Position numbers and translations under genes: made by a program
The notes under the pieces: model-generated
What the model saw: only the letters and a program-made list of their open reading frames with translations
What the model was told of the DNA's origin: nothing
Databases searched by the model: none
Source of the DNA: JBBTWV01 sp038062615
GTDB lineage: Bacteria; Patescibacteriota; Gracilibacteria; UBA1369; UM-FILTER-53-11
Assembly (NCBI GenBank): GCA_038062615.1
Contig: JBBTWV010000060.1
Location: 1-9,970, forward strand
Direction of reading: 5' to 3'
DNA: 9,970 nt
Shown here: positions 1 to 6,243 of the stretch, piece after piece
How positions within the stretch are numbered: the first letter of the stretch is position 1
Layout of the letters: each line of letters begins with the position of its first letter

Positions 1-585
1 ATCGGCTGGCTCGTCATTATGATGAATGTGATGAACTGGTTGGACGGCATTCCGGGCTTAGCCTCAGGCATTTCTACCATTGCGCAGTTTTCGCTCTTCG
101 TCCTCTCGTTACAGCAGTTCCATCTTGTGGATCAGAGCGCCCTTATTACGCTTTCCAGCGTTCTAGCCGCTTCCACACTGGCCTTTTTGATTTTTGATTT
201 TCATCCGCCAAAAATTCTCATGGGTGACACCGGCAGTATGTTTTTAGGATTTATGCTGGGCGTCCTCTCCATTCTCTCTGGAGGTAAGCTGGCTACGGCC
301 CTCCTTATTATGGGTTTCCCGGTTTTTGATGCCATCTGGGTCACCATTCGCCGCGTGCTCCGTGGCACATCTCCCTTAAAAGGTGATCACTCCCATTTTC
401 ATCATCGCCTCCTTAAGGTTGGCCTTTCTGAGCGAAAAGCCCTTATCTTTAATTATCTGCTTTGCGCCGCTTTTGCCGCGATTGCCCTCACGATTCACAC
501 TCCATTGGGTAAATTTGCGGCGTTAATAGGATTATTGGTAACTATGGGTCTGGTAGGAATTGGAATAATGGTAAAACGAAAGTAG
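1..585 (+). CDS. WecA/MraY/TagO-family polyprenyl-phosphate N-acetylhexosamine-1-phosphate transferase, 5'-truncated
   Basis: The reading frame is open from the first base, so the gene starts upstream; about 194 C-terminal residues are visible. This family of integral membrane enzymes moves a UDP-linked amino-sugar phosphate onto a polyprenyl phosphate, the first membrane step of peptidoglycan or surface glycan synthesis. Family motifs seen are NVMNWLDGIPGLASG near the window start, MGDTGS (the Asp corresponds to the magnesium-binding Asp of MraY), and a cytoplasmic GDHSHFHHRL loop. The His-rich loop looks more like WecA/TagO than MraY, so a surface-glycan initiating role is slightly favoured. 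Several hydrophobic helices surround these motifs. Oddly, the usual DGxDG element reads DGIPG, with Pro in place of the second Asp. The N-terminal part, with the DD motif, is outside the window. The TAG stop lies 20 bp before dnaG. Confidence 0.9.
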   Translation: MGWLVIMMNVMNWLDGIPGLASGISTIAQFSLFVLSLQQFHLVDQSALITLSSVLAASTLAFLIFDFHPPKILMGDTGSMFLGFMLGVLSILSGGKLATALLIMGFPVFDAIWVTIRRVLRGTSPLKGDHSHFHHRLLKVGLSERKALIFNYLLCAAFAAIALTIHTPLGKFAALIGLLVTMGLVGIGIMVKRK

Positions 586-591
586 CTTGTT

Positions 592-597
592 TATAAT
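592..597 (+). promoter_or_regulatory. Consensus -10 box of a probable leaderless dnaG promoter
   Basis: A perfect TATAAT lies just after the stop codon of the preceding gene and ends 8 nt before the dnaG ATG. A start site at the usual distance from this box would fall within about two bases of the start codon. No Shine-Dalgarno sequence lies between them. The -35 region at the right spacing (TGGTAA, 569-574) matches TTGACA at only three positions, so recognition would depend mainly on the -10 box. The location is read directly; promoter activity is inferred. Confidence 0.5.
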
Positions 598-605
598 AGC
601 CTTCC

Positions 606-2378
606 ATGGACTCCGTCGCAGAGATAAAATCCCGGCTTTCTATTGAGGAGCTTGTTGGCCAATACGTACAGCTTAAAAAAGCTGGACGGCATTTGCGCGG
701 GCTTTGCCCTTTTCATAAGGAGCGGACGCCGAGCTTTTCAGTAAGCCCAGAAAGGCAGATGGCCTACTGCTTTGGATGCCACAAGGGTGGTGATATTTTT
801 TCGTTTATTCAAGAGATAGAAGGGTTGGATTTTCGCGGGGCGTTGGAATTTTTAGCGGAGAGAACGAATGTGACCTTGCCCAAATCTGCACCTCACCAGT
901 ATGAGCGAAAATCTGAAAGAGATCGGCTTATTGCCATTCACGATGATGCGGTAGCCTACTATAAAGGACAGCTGTGGGAGACTCCTGATGGCGAAAGAGT
1001 GCTTGCCTACTTAAAAAAGAGGGGACTTAATGAAGAGATGATCCGCTCGGCCAGCCTGGGTTTTGCGCCGGAGAAAGGCGATGCACTCTATTCTTTTTTA
1101 CTTGAGAAAGACTACACGCGGGATGAGATTTTTTCTGCGGGTTTAGCTTTTGCACGTTCTACGGATCAGGGTTTTGGCGAAGGCGCGTTGGATCGCTTCC
1201 GCATGAGGCTGCTTTTCCCCATTGCTAATCTTGCCGGCAAGATTTGTGCCTTTGGTGGTCGCGCTGTGCGTGAGGGTGACGAGCCAAAGTATTTAAACTC
1301 TCCAGAAACGCCGGTGTATAAGAAGAACTCACTCCTCTTTGCTTTGGATCGTGCGCGTGGAGAAATCAAAACGAAGAATCAGGCTGTTATTGTGGAAGGT
1401 TATATGGACGCCCTCAGTGCGCATCAAGCAGGCTATAAAAATGTGGTGGCCTGCAGCGGAACTGCTCTTACTTTAGAGCAACTGGCCATCATAAAACGAT
1501 TTACCAAAGAAGTGGTTTTTGCGTTTGACCGTGATAACGCGGGGAAGATGGCTACGAATAGAGCGATTGAGTTGGGCTTTGAGCAGGAACTCAATATGAA
1601 AGTGGTGGTGTGGGAAGGTTCTGCCAAAGATCCGGATGAGTGTTTAAGGCAAGACCCCCAATTATTTGCTCAGGCTATTGAAAAAGCTCAGTCAGCCAGA
1701 GACTACTTGCTCCAGTCCCTGCAAGTAACATGCAATGTAAATATGATTGAAGGCAAAAAAGAATTTATCCAAACCCTGCTTCCATTTTTTGCTCGAGTCA
1801 AAAGTCCGCTGGAGTTGGACGAGTGGGTAAAACAGGCGGCGCTTATTTTAGGAAGTTCGGCTTCTATTTTGTATGATGAGCTCAAAAGGTTTACTGGGAA
1901 ACAAAAAACTTCTTTTGTAAAACCACAAAATAGTGCCTTAGAATCTCCTTCAATTCAGGTTAAAATATTTTCCGTTCATGAGTATTTAATAGGTCTGCTC
2001 TTGACATACCCTGAGATAAGAAGCAAAGCTATCCTGTTACTAAGGGCAGAAGAGTTCGAAGAAAATCAGTTACAAAATATTTACAGATCTCTCTCAAGTG
2101 AATATAATCAGAACTCGGAGAATCAGGCACTTTCACAAGAAGACCAGACACGAGCAAATATTTTAGGGATGTATGTGGAAAGCCGTTTAGGTGATATGCC
2201 TTGGGAAGCGGTAGAACGAGAAGTGCTGGAAACTATTCGGTCCGCTATCCGGCAAAGATACGATAGAGAAAAACGGACGATTCTCACCAAGCTTAAACAC
2301 GGCGTAGGACCCGAGAGAGAACATCTCCTTGAATCTTACCAAGAACTGCTTTCGCAGGAAGAAAAACTCAATATCTAA
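606..2378 (+). CDS. dnaG: DNA primase DnaG
   Basis: DnaG makes the RNA primers for chromosomal replication at the fork, together with the replicative helicase. The 590-residue protein has the complete family layout. It starts with a CHC2-type zinc-binding domain (C34, H37, C55, C58) in the contexts CPFHKERTPSFSV and YCFGCHKGGD. Next come the RNA-polymerase basic patch region with KYLNSPETPVY (228-238) and a TOPRIM domain with VEGYMDAL (E264, D268), SGTALT, and FDRDNAG (D308, D310) for metal binding. A helical C-terminal region from about residue 440, including EYLIGLLLTYPEIRS, is the expected helicase-interaction part. The ATG at 606 is chosen because MDSVAEIKSRL matches the usual family N terminus. 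No Shine-Dalgarno is seen; a TATAAT box sits 8 nt upstream. The gene is followed 13 bp later by rpoD, a classical pairing. Confidence 0.97.
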   Translation: MDSVAEIKSRLSIEELVGQYVQLKKAGRHLRGLCPFHKERTPSFSVSPERQMAYCFGCHKGGDIFSFIQEIEGLDFRGALEFLAERTNVTLPKSAPHQYERKSERDRLIAIHDDAVAYYKGQLWETPDGERVLAYLKKRGLNEEMIRSASLGFAPEKGDALYSFLLEKDYTRDEIFSAGLAFARSTDQGFGEGALDRFRMRLLFPIANLAGKICAFGGRAVREGDEPKYLNSPETPVYKKNSLLFALDRARGEIKTKNQAVIVEGYMDALSAHQAGYKNVVACSGTALTLEQLAIIKRFTKEVVFAFDRDNAGKMATNRAIELGFEQELNMKVVVWEGSAKDPDECLRQDPQLFAQAIEKAQSARDYLLQSLQVTCNVNMIEGKKEFIQTLLPFFARVKSPLELDEWVKQAALILGSSASILYDELKRFTGKQKTSFVKPQNSALESPSIQVKIFSVHEYLIGLLLTYPEIRSKAILLLRAEEFEENQLQNIYRSLSSEYNQNSENQALSQEDQTRANILGMYVESRLGDMPWEAVEREVLETIRSAIRQRYDREKRTILTKLKHGVGPEREHLLESYQELLSQEEKLNI

Positions 2379-2381
2379 GGA
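2377..2381 (+). promoter_or_regulatory. Shine-Dalgarno sequence of rpoD
   Basis: AAGGA overlaps the dnaG stop codon and ends 10 nt before the ATG at 2392. It supports that start over an in-frame ATG at 2329, which would add 21 residues unlike sigma factor N termini and overlap the end of dnaG. It is the clearest ribosome-binding site in the window. Confidence 0.75.
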
Positions 2382-2391
2382 AACCTCATTC

Positions 2392-3546
2392 ATGGCAAAA
2401 AAACTCAAGAAATTTATCACCCAGCCTTCGGACGAGCAGCTCGCAAAATATCCTAAAGCCGTACAAGAACTTCTTCGCAAAGGCCGCGAACAAAAATTCG
2501 TCACGCAGCAGGAACTCATGAAGGCGATTCCGAATATTGAGAAGGACGTTGTTTTGCTGGATGAGATTTACACGCTCTTCATGGATTTGGGCATTGAGGT
2601 AATTGATGTAAAGGATGCGCTTATTTGGAAGAGGGAAGAAGCCGAGGAAGATGAACTGGAAAAAGAAATTAAGGGTGAGGTGCATGTTGTGGCGCCGAAA
2701 AAAGAAATGGAACTTTCGGAGATTGCCAACGACTCCATCCGCATGTACTTGTGTGAAATTGGAAAAGTTAAACTCCTCGTTGCCAAAGAAGAAATTGATC
2801 TTGCCAAACGGATTCGCAAAGGCGATCAAACAGCCAAACAGAAGCTTGCCGAAGCCAACCTCCGTTTGGTGGTTTCTATTGCTAAAAAATATATTGGACG
2901 CGGTCTTTCATTTTTGGATCTCATCCAAGAAGGGAACATTGGACTTTTCCGCGCCGTTGAGAAGTTTGACCCGGATCGTGGCTTTAAATTTTCCACGTAT
3001 GCTACTTGGTGGATTCGCCAGGCCATTACTCGCGCCATTGCCGACCAAGCCCGTACGATTCGTATTCCGGTGCACATGGTGGAGACTATTAATAAGCTCA
3101 CCCACGCGCAGCGGCGGCTCGTCCAAGAGCTCGGTCGCGAGCCTCTCGTAGAGGAACTCGCCGCCGAAATGGATATGGACGTCAAAAAAGTCCGTCACAT
3201 CCTCAAAATTTCACAGGACATCGTTTCGCTAGAAGCGCCAGTGGGTACCGAAGAAGATTCCAAGCTCGGTGACTTTATTGAAGACGATGAAGCGCTTTCA
3301 CCCGCCGAGGCCACCAACCGCCAACTCATCAAAGAAAACATTCACGAGATGCTCCATTACCTTTCTCCGCGCGAGAAAAAGATCATTGAGATGCGCTTTG
3401 GTTTAAAGGATGGTGTTGGACACACTCTGGAAGAAGTAGGCCAGGAGTTCCGCGTGACGCGTGAACGTATCCGCCAAATTGAGGCAAAAGTTTTACAGAA
3501 ATTGAAAGAACATCCGACGAGCATCAAAATTCGGCCGCTCGTATAG
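2392..3546 (+). CDS. rpoD: Housekeeping sigma factor RpoD (sigma-70 family, group 1)
   Basis: RpoD directs RNA polymerase to most promoters. The 384-residue protein contains all the group 1 regions. An N-terminal region 1.1-like segment (about 1-75) is followed by an acidic linker (EEAEEDELEKE, 82-92) and region 1.2 with DSIRMYLCEIGKV (114-126). Regions 2.1-2.4 span about 155-225 and include LDLIQEGNIGLFRAVEKFD and FSTYATWWIRQAITRAIADQ, which melts and reads the -10 element. Region 3 covers about 226-300. Region 4.2 has HTLEEVGQEF and VTRERIRQIEAKVLQKL (355-371), the -35-reading helix-turn-helix. It is shorter than the 613-residue E. coli protein because the large non-conserved insertion between regions 1.2 and 2 is missing, as in many bacteria. 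It lies 13 bp after dnaG and 36 bp before greA. The intact 2.4 and 4.2 regions fit the consensus-like promoter boxes seen in this window. Confidence 0.97.
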   Translation: MAKKLKKFITQPSDEQLAKYPKAVQELLRKGREQKFVTQQELMKAIPNIEKDVVLLDEIYTLFMDLGIEVIDVKDALIWKREEAEEDELEKEIKGEVHVVAPKKEMELSEIANDSIRMYLCEIGKVKLLVAKEEIDLAKRIRKGDQTAKQKLAEANLRLVVSIAKKYIGRGLSFLDLIQEGNIGLFRAVEKFDPDRGFKFSTYATWWIRQAITRAIADQARTIRIPVHMVETINKLTHAQRRLVQELGREPLVEELAAEMDMDVKKVRHILKISQDIVSLEAPVGTEEDSKLGDFIEDDEALSPAEATNRQLIKENIHEMLHYLSPREKKIIEMRFGLKDGVGHTLEEVGQEFRVTRERIRQIEAKVLQKLKEHPTSIKIRPLV

Positions 3547-3567
3547 AACTTCCCGCAAAAATAATTC

Positions 3568-3573
3568 TTTAAT
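3568..3573 (+). promoter_or_regulatory. Possible -10 box before greA
   Basis: TTTAAT matches TATAAT at five of six positions and ends 9 nt before the greA ATG, in a 36-bp AT-rich gap that has no Shine-Dalgarno sequence. No convincing -35 box is visible. In such AT-rich sequence a chance match is quite possible, and greA may simply be read through from dnaG-rpoD. Confidence 0.25.
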
Positions 3574-3582
3574 TTTTATTTT

Positions 3583-4137
3583 ATGGCGAAGCCCATCCCA
3601 CCAAAAGATGATATCCTCAGCGCACCTCTTCCTGGAACCGGCACGGGTACCGGCAGCGGTGAAGAAAAGGTCACACTTATTACCAAAGAAGGTCTTGAGA
3701 AGCTTAAAGAAGAGCTCAATTTTTTAAAAGAGGTGAAGCGCAAGGAAGTGGCGGAACGCCTTAGGGAAGCCATTAGTTATGGTGATCTTTCGGAGAATGC
3801 TGAGTACGAGGAAGCCAAAAATGAGCAGGCTTTTACAGAAGGCCGCATTTTGGAGCTGGAAGAGAAGGTCAAGTATGCCCAAATTATTGATGAACAACAC
3901 AAGAAGGGGGCTTTGGTGCAGCTGGGTTCCAAGGTGGTGATCCAAAATCTTTCCGGAAAGACGAAGGTGGAAGAAGAGTTTACGATTGTTGGTTCCACGG
4001 AGGCCGACCCCATTAACCACAAAATTTCAAACGTCTCACCGGTGGGTAAGGCCCTATTAGAAAGACGAGCCGGAGAAACGGTAAAGGTGGTAGCCCCTGC
4101 CGGCATTATTGAATACAAGATTGTAAAGGTTAAATAA
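3583..4137 (+). CDS. greA: Transcription elongation factor GreA with an N-terminal extension
   Basis: GreA enters the secondary channel of RNA polymerase and stimulates cleavage of backtracked RNA. The core is complete. A two-helix coiled coil (about residues 31-105) carries the tip motif YGDLSENAEYEEAKNEQAF, whose D68 and E71 correspond to the catalytic-assisting acidic residues D41 and E44 of E. coli GreA. A C-terminal FKBP-like domain follows, with IVGSTEADP, ISNVSPVGKALL and IIEYKIVKV. The protein has 184 residues against 158 in E. coli; the difference is a Pro/Gly/Thr-rich N-terminal tail of about 27 residues that includes PGTGTGTGSG. No standard start codon exists between this tail and the conserved core, so the tail should be translated. 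No Shine-Dalgarno sequence is visible. The gene ends 7 bp before the PEGA-domain gene. Confidence 0.95.
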   Translation: MAKPIPPKDDILSAPLPGTGTGTGSGEEKVTLITKEGLEKLKEELNFLKEVKRKEVAERLREAISYGDLSENAEYEEAKNEQAFTEGRILELEEKVKYAQIIDEQHKKGALVQLGSKVVIQNLSGKTKVEEEFTIVGSTEADPINHKISNVSPVGKALLERRAGETVKVVAPAGIIEYKIVKVK

Positions 4138-4144
4138 GATTTTT

Positions 4145-5416
4145 ATGAGGATATTGGAAATTGGCGGCGCGCTGCTCTTTATGGCCGTCGTATTTTTTAC
4201 CATTTTATTTGCGGAAGGTTACCAGTATGATTCCCGCCATAATGATTTAGTAAAAAAAGGAGTTATTTATTTTGAATCGGCATGGGCTCAGAGTCCTGAA
4301 CCGAAGGTTACCTTAGATGGCCAGCCTATAAAAATGGCTTTTCCGGGTGAGATTCGCACGGCACCGGGAGCCCATCAGCTGGAGATTTCTGCGCCTGGGT
4401 ACTTTCCTTGGAAAAAAAATATTATAGTTCCTGGGGACGAGGTGTTGCGGTTTCCGGCAATTCGGCTTTTTCCCATGAATGCGACTTTAAGTTCAGAAAG
4501 TTCGGAGTCGCTCTGGTTCCACGAGACGGCGTTTGAGAAGTATAAAGATCTTGCTCTGCAATCTTTTTCTGATGATGGCGTGTTTTTGGCTTCCTTTAAG
4601 CTCCATTTTGCCAAGTGGTACTCCCTGGAGTCGCCGGAAAGTTTTTGGATTACCGAATGGCCCTTTGAGAAAAATCAACTTAAAAAGGTAGCGCCATTTT
4701 CTAAAAAAAGCTTTGTGGTGTTGAATCAGGATAAAAGAATCAGCGCTTATCTTTCTGGCATCGCTTCCGGATTGCAGCCACTCCAGGCGCCGCCTATTTT
4801 GGATATCCACGAGGCATCGGGGAAGATTTTTGCACTCAGTGGTGACGGAACTATTTGGTCTGTGCCAGAAGACGGTGCGCCTCAAGCTTTTGCAGCGCTG
4901 GGGCAGCCAATGCGGAGTTTTACCTCTCTTCAGCATGCTGGCGATCACTGGGTATTTTTGCTCCAATCTCAGGCCGATCCTTGGCTTCTTGTAACCAATG
5001 AGGACGGTTCGGTCATTTTTCAGCAGAAGGGGATTGCGTCGGCTTATTTAGAAGGAGAAACGCTCACGTATGTGCAAGATAAGACGCTTGCGGAGTATGA
5101 TCTTCAAGAGAAAAAACTCAAATCCAGCCGTACGCTGGATGCTTCTATATCATGGTTTTCTCCTATTGGAAAAACCTACCACTCTTTCTTTTTAAACACG
5201 AACAAAGAGCTCCAGTACTGTGATAAGGATTTTGAAAATTGCCACCTCTTTGCCAAATTAGACCTGCCATGGATAGTTGCCAGTAAAGATCGCACGGCTT
5301 TTTTTACGCTAAGGAAAGGGAAGTTTATCTTGTTTGAGCTGGAAGAGAGCGCAGGCTTGCCGAAGTTTCTCCAGAACTTGGTTTCCCTCGTCTTCCCTTC
5401 AGCTTTGAGAGAATAG
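4145..5416 (+). CDS. Membrane-anchored PEGA-domain protein of unknown function
   Basis: The specific function is not recognised. The 423-residue protein starts with one hydrophobic segment (about 5-23) followed by AEGYQYDSRHNDLVKKG. This segment probably serves as an uncleaved signal anchor, leaving the rest outside the membrane. Residues about 50-110 form a PEGA-like domain: VTLDGQPI, then GEIRTAPGAHQLEISAPGY, then FPWKK, a small beta-rich module usually placed at the cell surface. The remaining 300 residues contain alternating hydrophobic and aromatic strands such as SFTSLQHAGDHWVFLL, which could be a beta-propeller-like fold. That is a guess, since no repeat motif is clear. Proteins with a similar anchor-PEGA head are, to my knowledge, common in CPR genomes. 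It follows greA by 7 bp with no good Shine-Dalgarno sequence, so co-transcription with greA is likely. Its 3' end overlaps the convergent Lgt-family gene by 92 bp. Confidence 0.85.
   Translation: MRILEIGGALLFMAVVFFTILFAEGYQYDSRHNDLVKKGVIYFESAWAQSPEPKVTLDGQPIKMAFPGEIRTAPGAHQLEISAPGYFPWKKNIIVPGDEVLRFPAIRLFPMNATLSSESSESLWFHETAFEKYKDLALQSFSDDGVFLASFKLHFAKWYSLESPESFWITEWPFEKNQLKKVAPFSKKSFVVLNQDKRISAYLSGIASGLQPLQAPPILDIHEASGKIFALSGDGTIWSVPEDGAPQAFAALGQPMRSFTSLQHAGDHWVFLLQSQADPWLLVTNEDGSVIFQQKGIASAYLEGETLTYVQDKTLAEYDLQEKKLKSSRTLDASISWFSPIGKTYHSFFLNTNKELQYCDKDFENCHLFAKLDLPWIVASKDRTAFFTLRKGKFILFELEESAGLPKFLQNLVSLVFPSALRE
5325..5416. other. Tail-to-tail coding overlap of two convergent genes
   Basis: The plus-strand PEGA gene stops with TAG at 5414-5416, and the minus-strand Lgt-family gene stops with TAA at 5327-5325. 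The last 30 or so residues of each protein are thus encoded on opposite strands of the same DNA. No hairpin terminator is visible for either gene here. The Lgt-family residues in the overlap (about 270-299) are hydrophilic and lie after the last membrane helix, so this tail is probably dispensable extension. Confidence 0.8.
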
Positions 5417-6224
5417 CGTCCATGAATTTTTTGACGAACTGATTGGGATCGCTTCCGTGATCATCGTGGTATCGCAAGAAGAGGAGGTAGCCGGCCCAAA
5501 GGCAGACAAAAAATGCCATAACTTGAGGCAGGCGCAGCCAGAAAATTTTGATGGTTTCATCTCCGCGGAAGAACTCCTCCAAAAATTTAAAAAAGCTAAA
5601 GAGGAAGACACCCACTTCGGCAGCAAGGCCGGGCAGAGCGCCGCGAGTTTTTTTAAGGAGAAAAATTACCGCGAGGCCAATTATAAGTGAGTATAAGGCG
5701 GCATAAAGCTGAGTGGGATGAATGTCAGAAATATATTTTACATGGGAGTTACGAAACATCATGCCCCAAGGGAGATCGGTGGGTTTGCCGTAGTTAATGC
5801 CGTCCAAAAAGGTTCCGATGTTGCCAAAAAACATGCCGATGAGTACGGCTGGAACGGCGAGATCAAATAATCGCTTGGATGATTCCCCCTGTTTGTGTGA
5901 AAAAAACCAAACGGCTAGGAACCAAGCAAAAACGGCTCCCCAAAAGGAAAATCCCTTATCCCAAATGGCCAGAATAGAGAGGGCTCGGCTGAGAGAAAAT
6001 CTATAAAAAAAATGATCGGGATGGAGGAAGACAAAAAAGAGGCGAGAGACGGTTGCCGTCCAAAAAAGGAGCAAAAAACTGTTTTCCATGAGCGCGTTCA
6101 TCCGAATGCGCATGCGTTTGCCCAAAGAAATAAACACCCAAGAACTCACCACAAAGCCGACGGCGACAAAAAACCAGAGGGAGTAGACGGAGATGAACCC
6201 GGATTCAAAAAGGAGAGGATACAC
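5325..6224 (-). CDS. Lgt-family membrane protein, probably catalytically divergent
   Basis: Lgt enzymes transfer diacylglycerol from phosphatidylglycerol to the lipobox Cys of prolipoproteins. This 299-residue protein has the family's multi-helix layout and landmarks: SVYSLWFF at the N terminus, GNIGTFLDGINYGKPTDLPW (134-153), IHPTQLYAALYSL (168-180) and EEFFRGDE (216-223). Compared by eye with E. coli Lgt, Y26 (here Y14), G154 (G146) and E243 (E217) are kept. H103 is W95, R143 is N135, N146 is T138, E151 is I143 and R239 is K213. The normal enzymatic role is therefore doubtful. A GTG start at 6224 is used; no other plausible in-frame start precedes the first helix. AAGGG lies only 2 nt before it, too close to be an ideal ribosome-binding site, so coupling to the gene ending 19 bp upstream is likely. 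The hydrophilic tail after about residue 253 overlaps the PEGA gene. Confidence 0.85.
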   Translation of the reverse strand: MYPLLFESGFISVYSLWFFVAVGFVVSSWVFISLGKRMRIRMNALMENSFLLLFWTATVSRLFFVFLHPDHFFYRFSLSRALSILAIWDKGFSFWGAVFAWFLAVWFFSHKQGESSKRLFDLAVPAVLIGMFFGNIGTFLDGINYGKPTDLPWGMMFRNSHVKYISDIHPTQLYAALYSLIIGLAVIFLLKKTRGALPGLAAEVGVFLFSFFKFLEEFFRGDETIKIFWLRLPQVMAFFVCLWAGYLLFLRYHDDHGSDPNQFVKKFMDAILSKLKGRRGKPSSGETSASLRSLPAQTR

Positions 6225-6243
6225 GACCCTTATTTTACAGTCC

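Noticed and set aside
2329..2391. Earlier ATG extending rpoD by 21 residues
   Set aside because: The extension overlaps the end of dnaG and is unlike sigma factors. The ATG at 2392 has a well-placed AAGGA and begins with MAKKLKKFI.
2615..3151. Open frame of 178 codons on the plus strand inside rpoD
   Set aside because: It lies wholly within the strongly conserved rpoD in another frame, its translation shows no family features, and the rpoD frame explains the region fully.
3547..3582. Terminator or riboswitch between rpoD and greA
   Set aside because: The 36-bp gap is AT-rich without a stem-loop; only a weak -10-like match is visible.
3640..3660. Short GGCACGGGTACCGGC-type repetition as a tandem repeat
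   Set aside because: It is only a few codons of Gly/Thr in the greA tail, too short and impure to call a repeat element.
4493..4966. Open frame of 157 codons on the minus strand inside the PEGA-domain gene
   Set aside because: Its composition is basic and irregular, with no recognisable motif and no ribosome-binding site; the plus-strand frame has a coherent anchor and domain.
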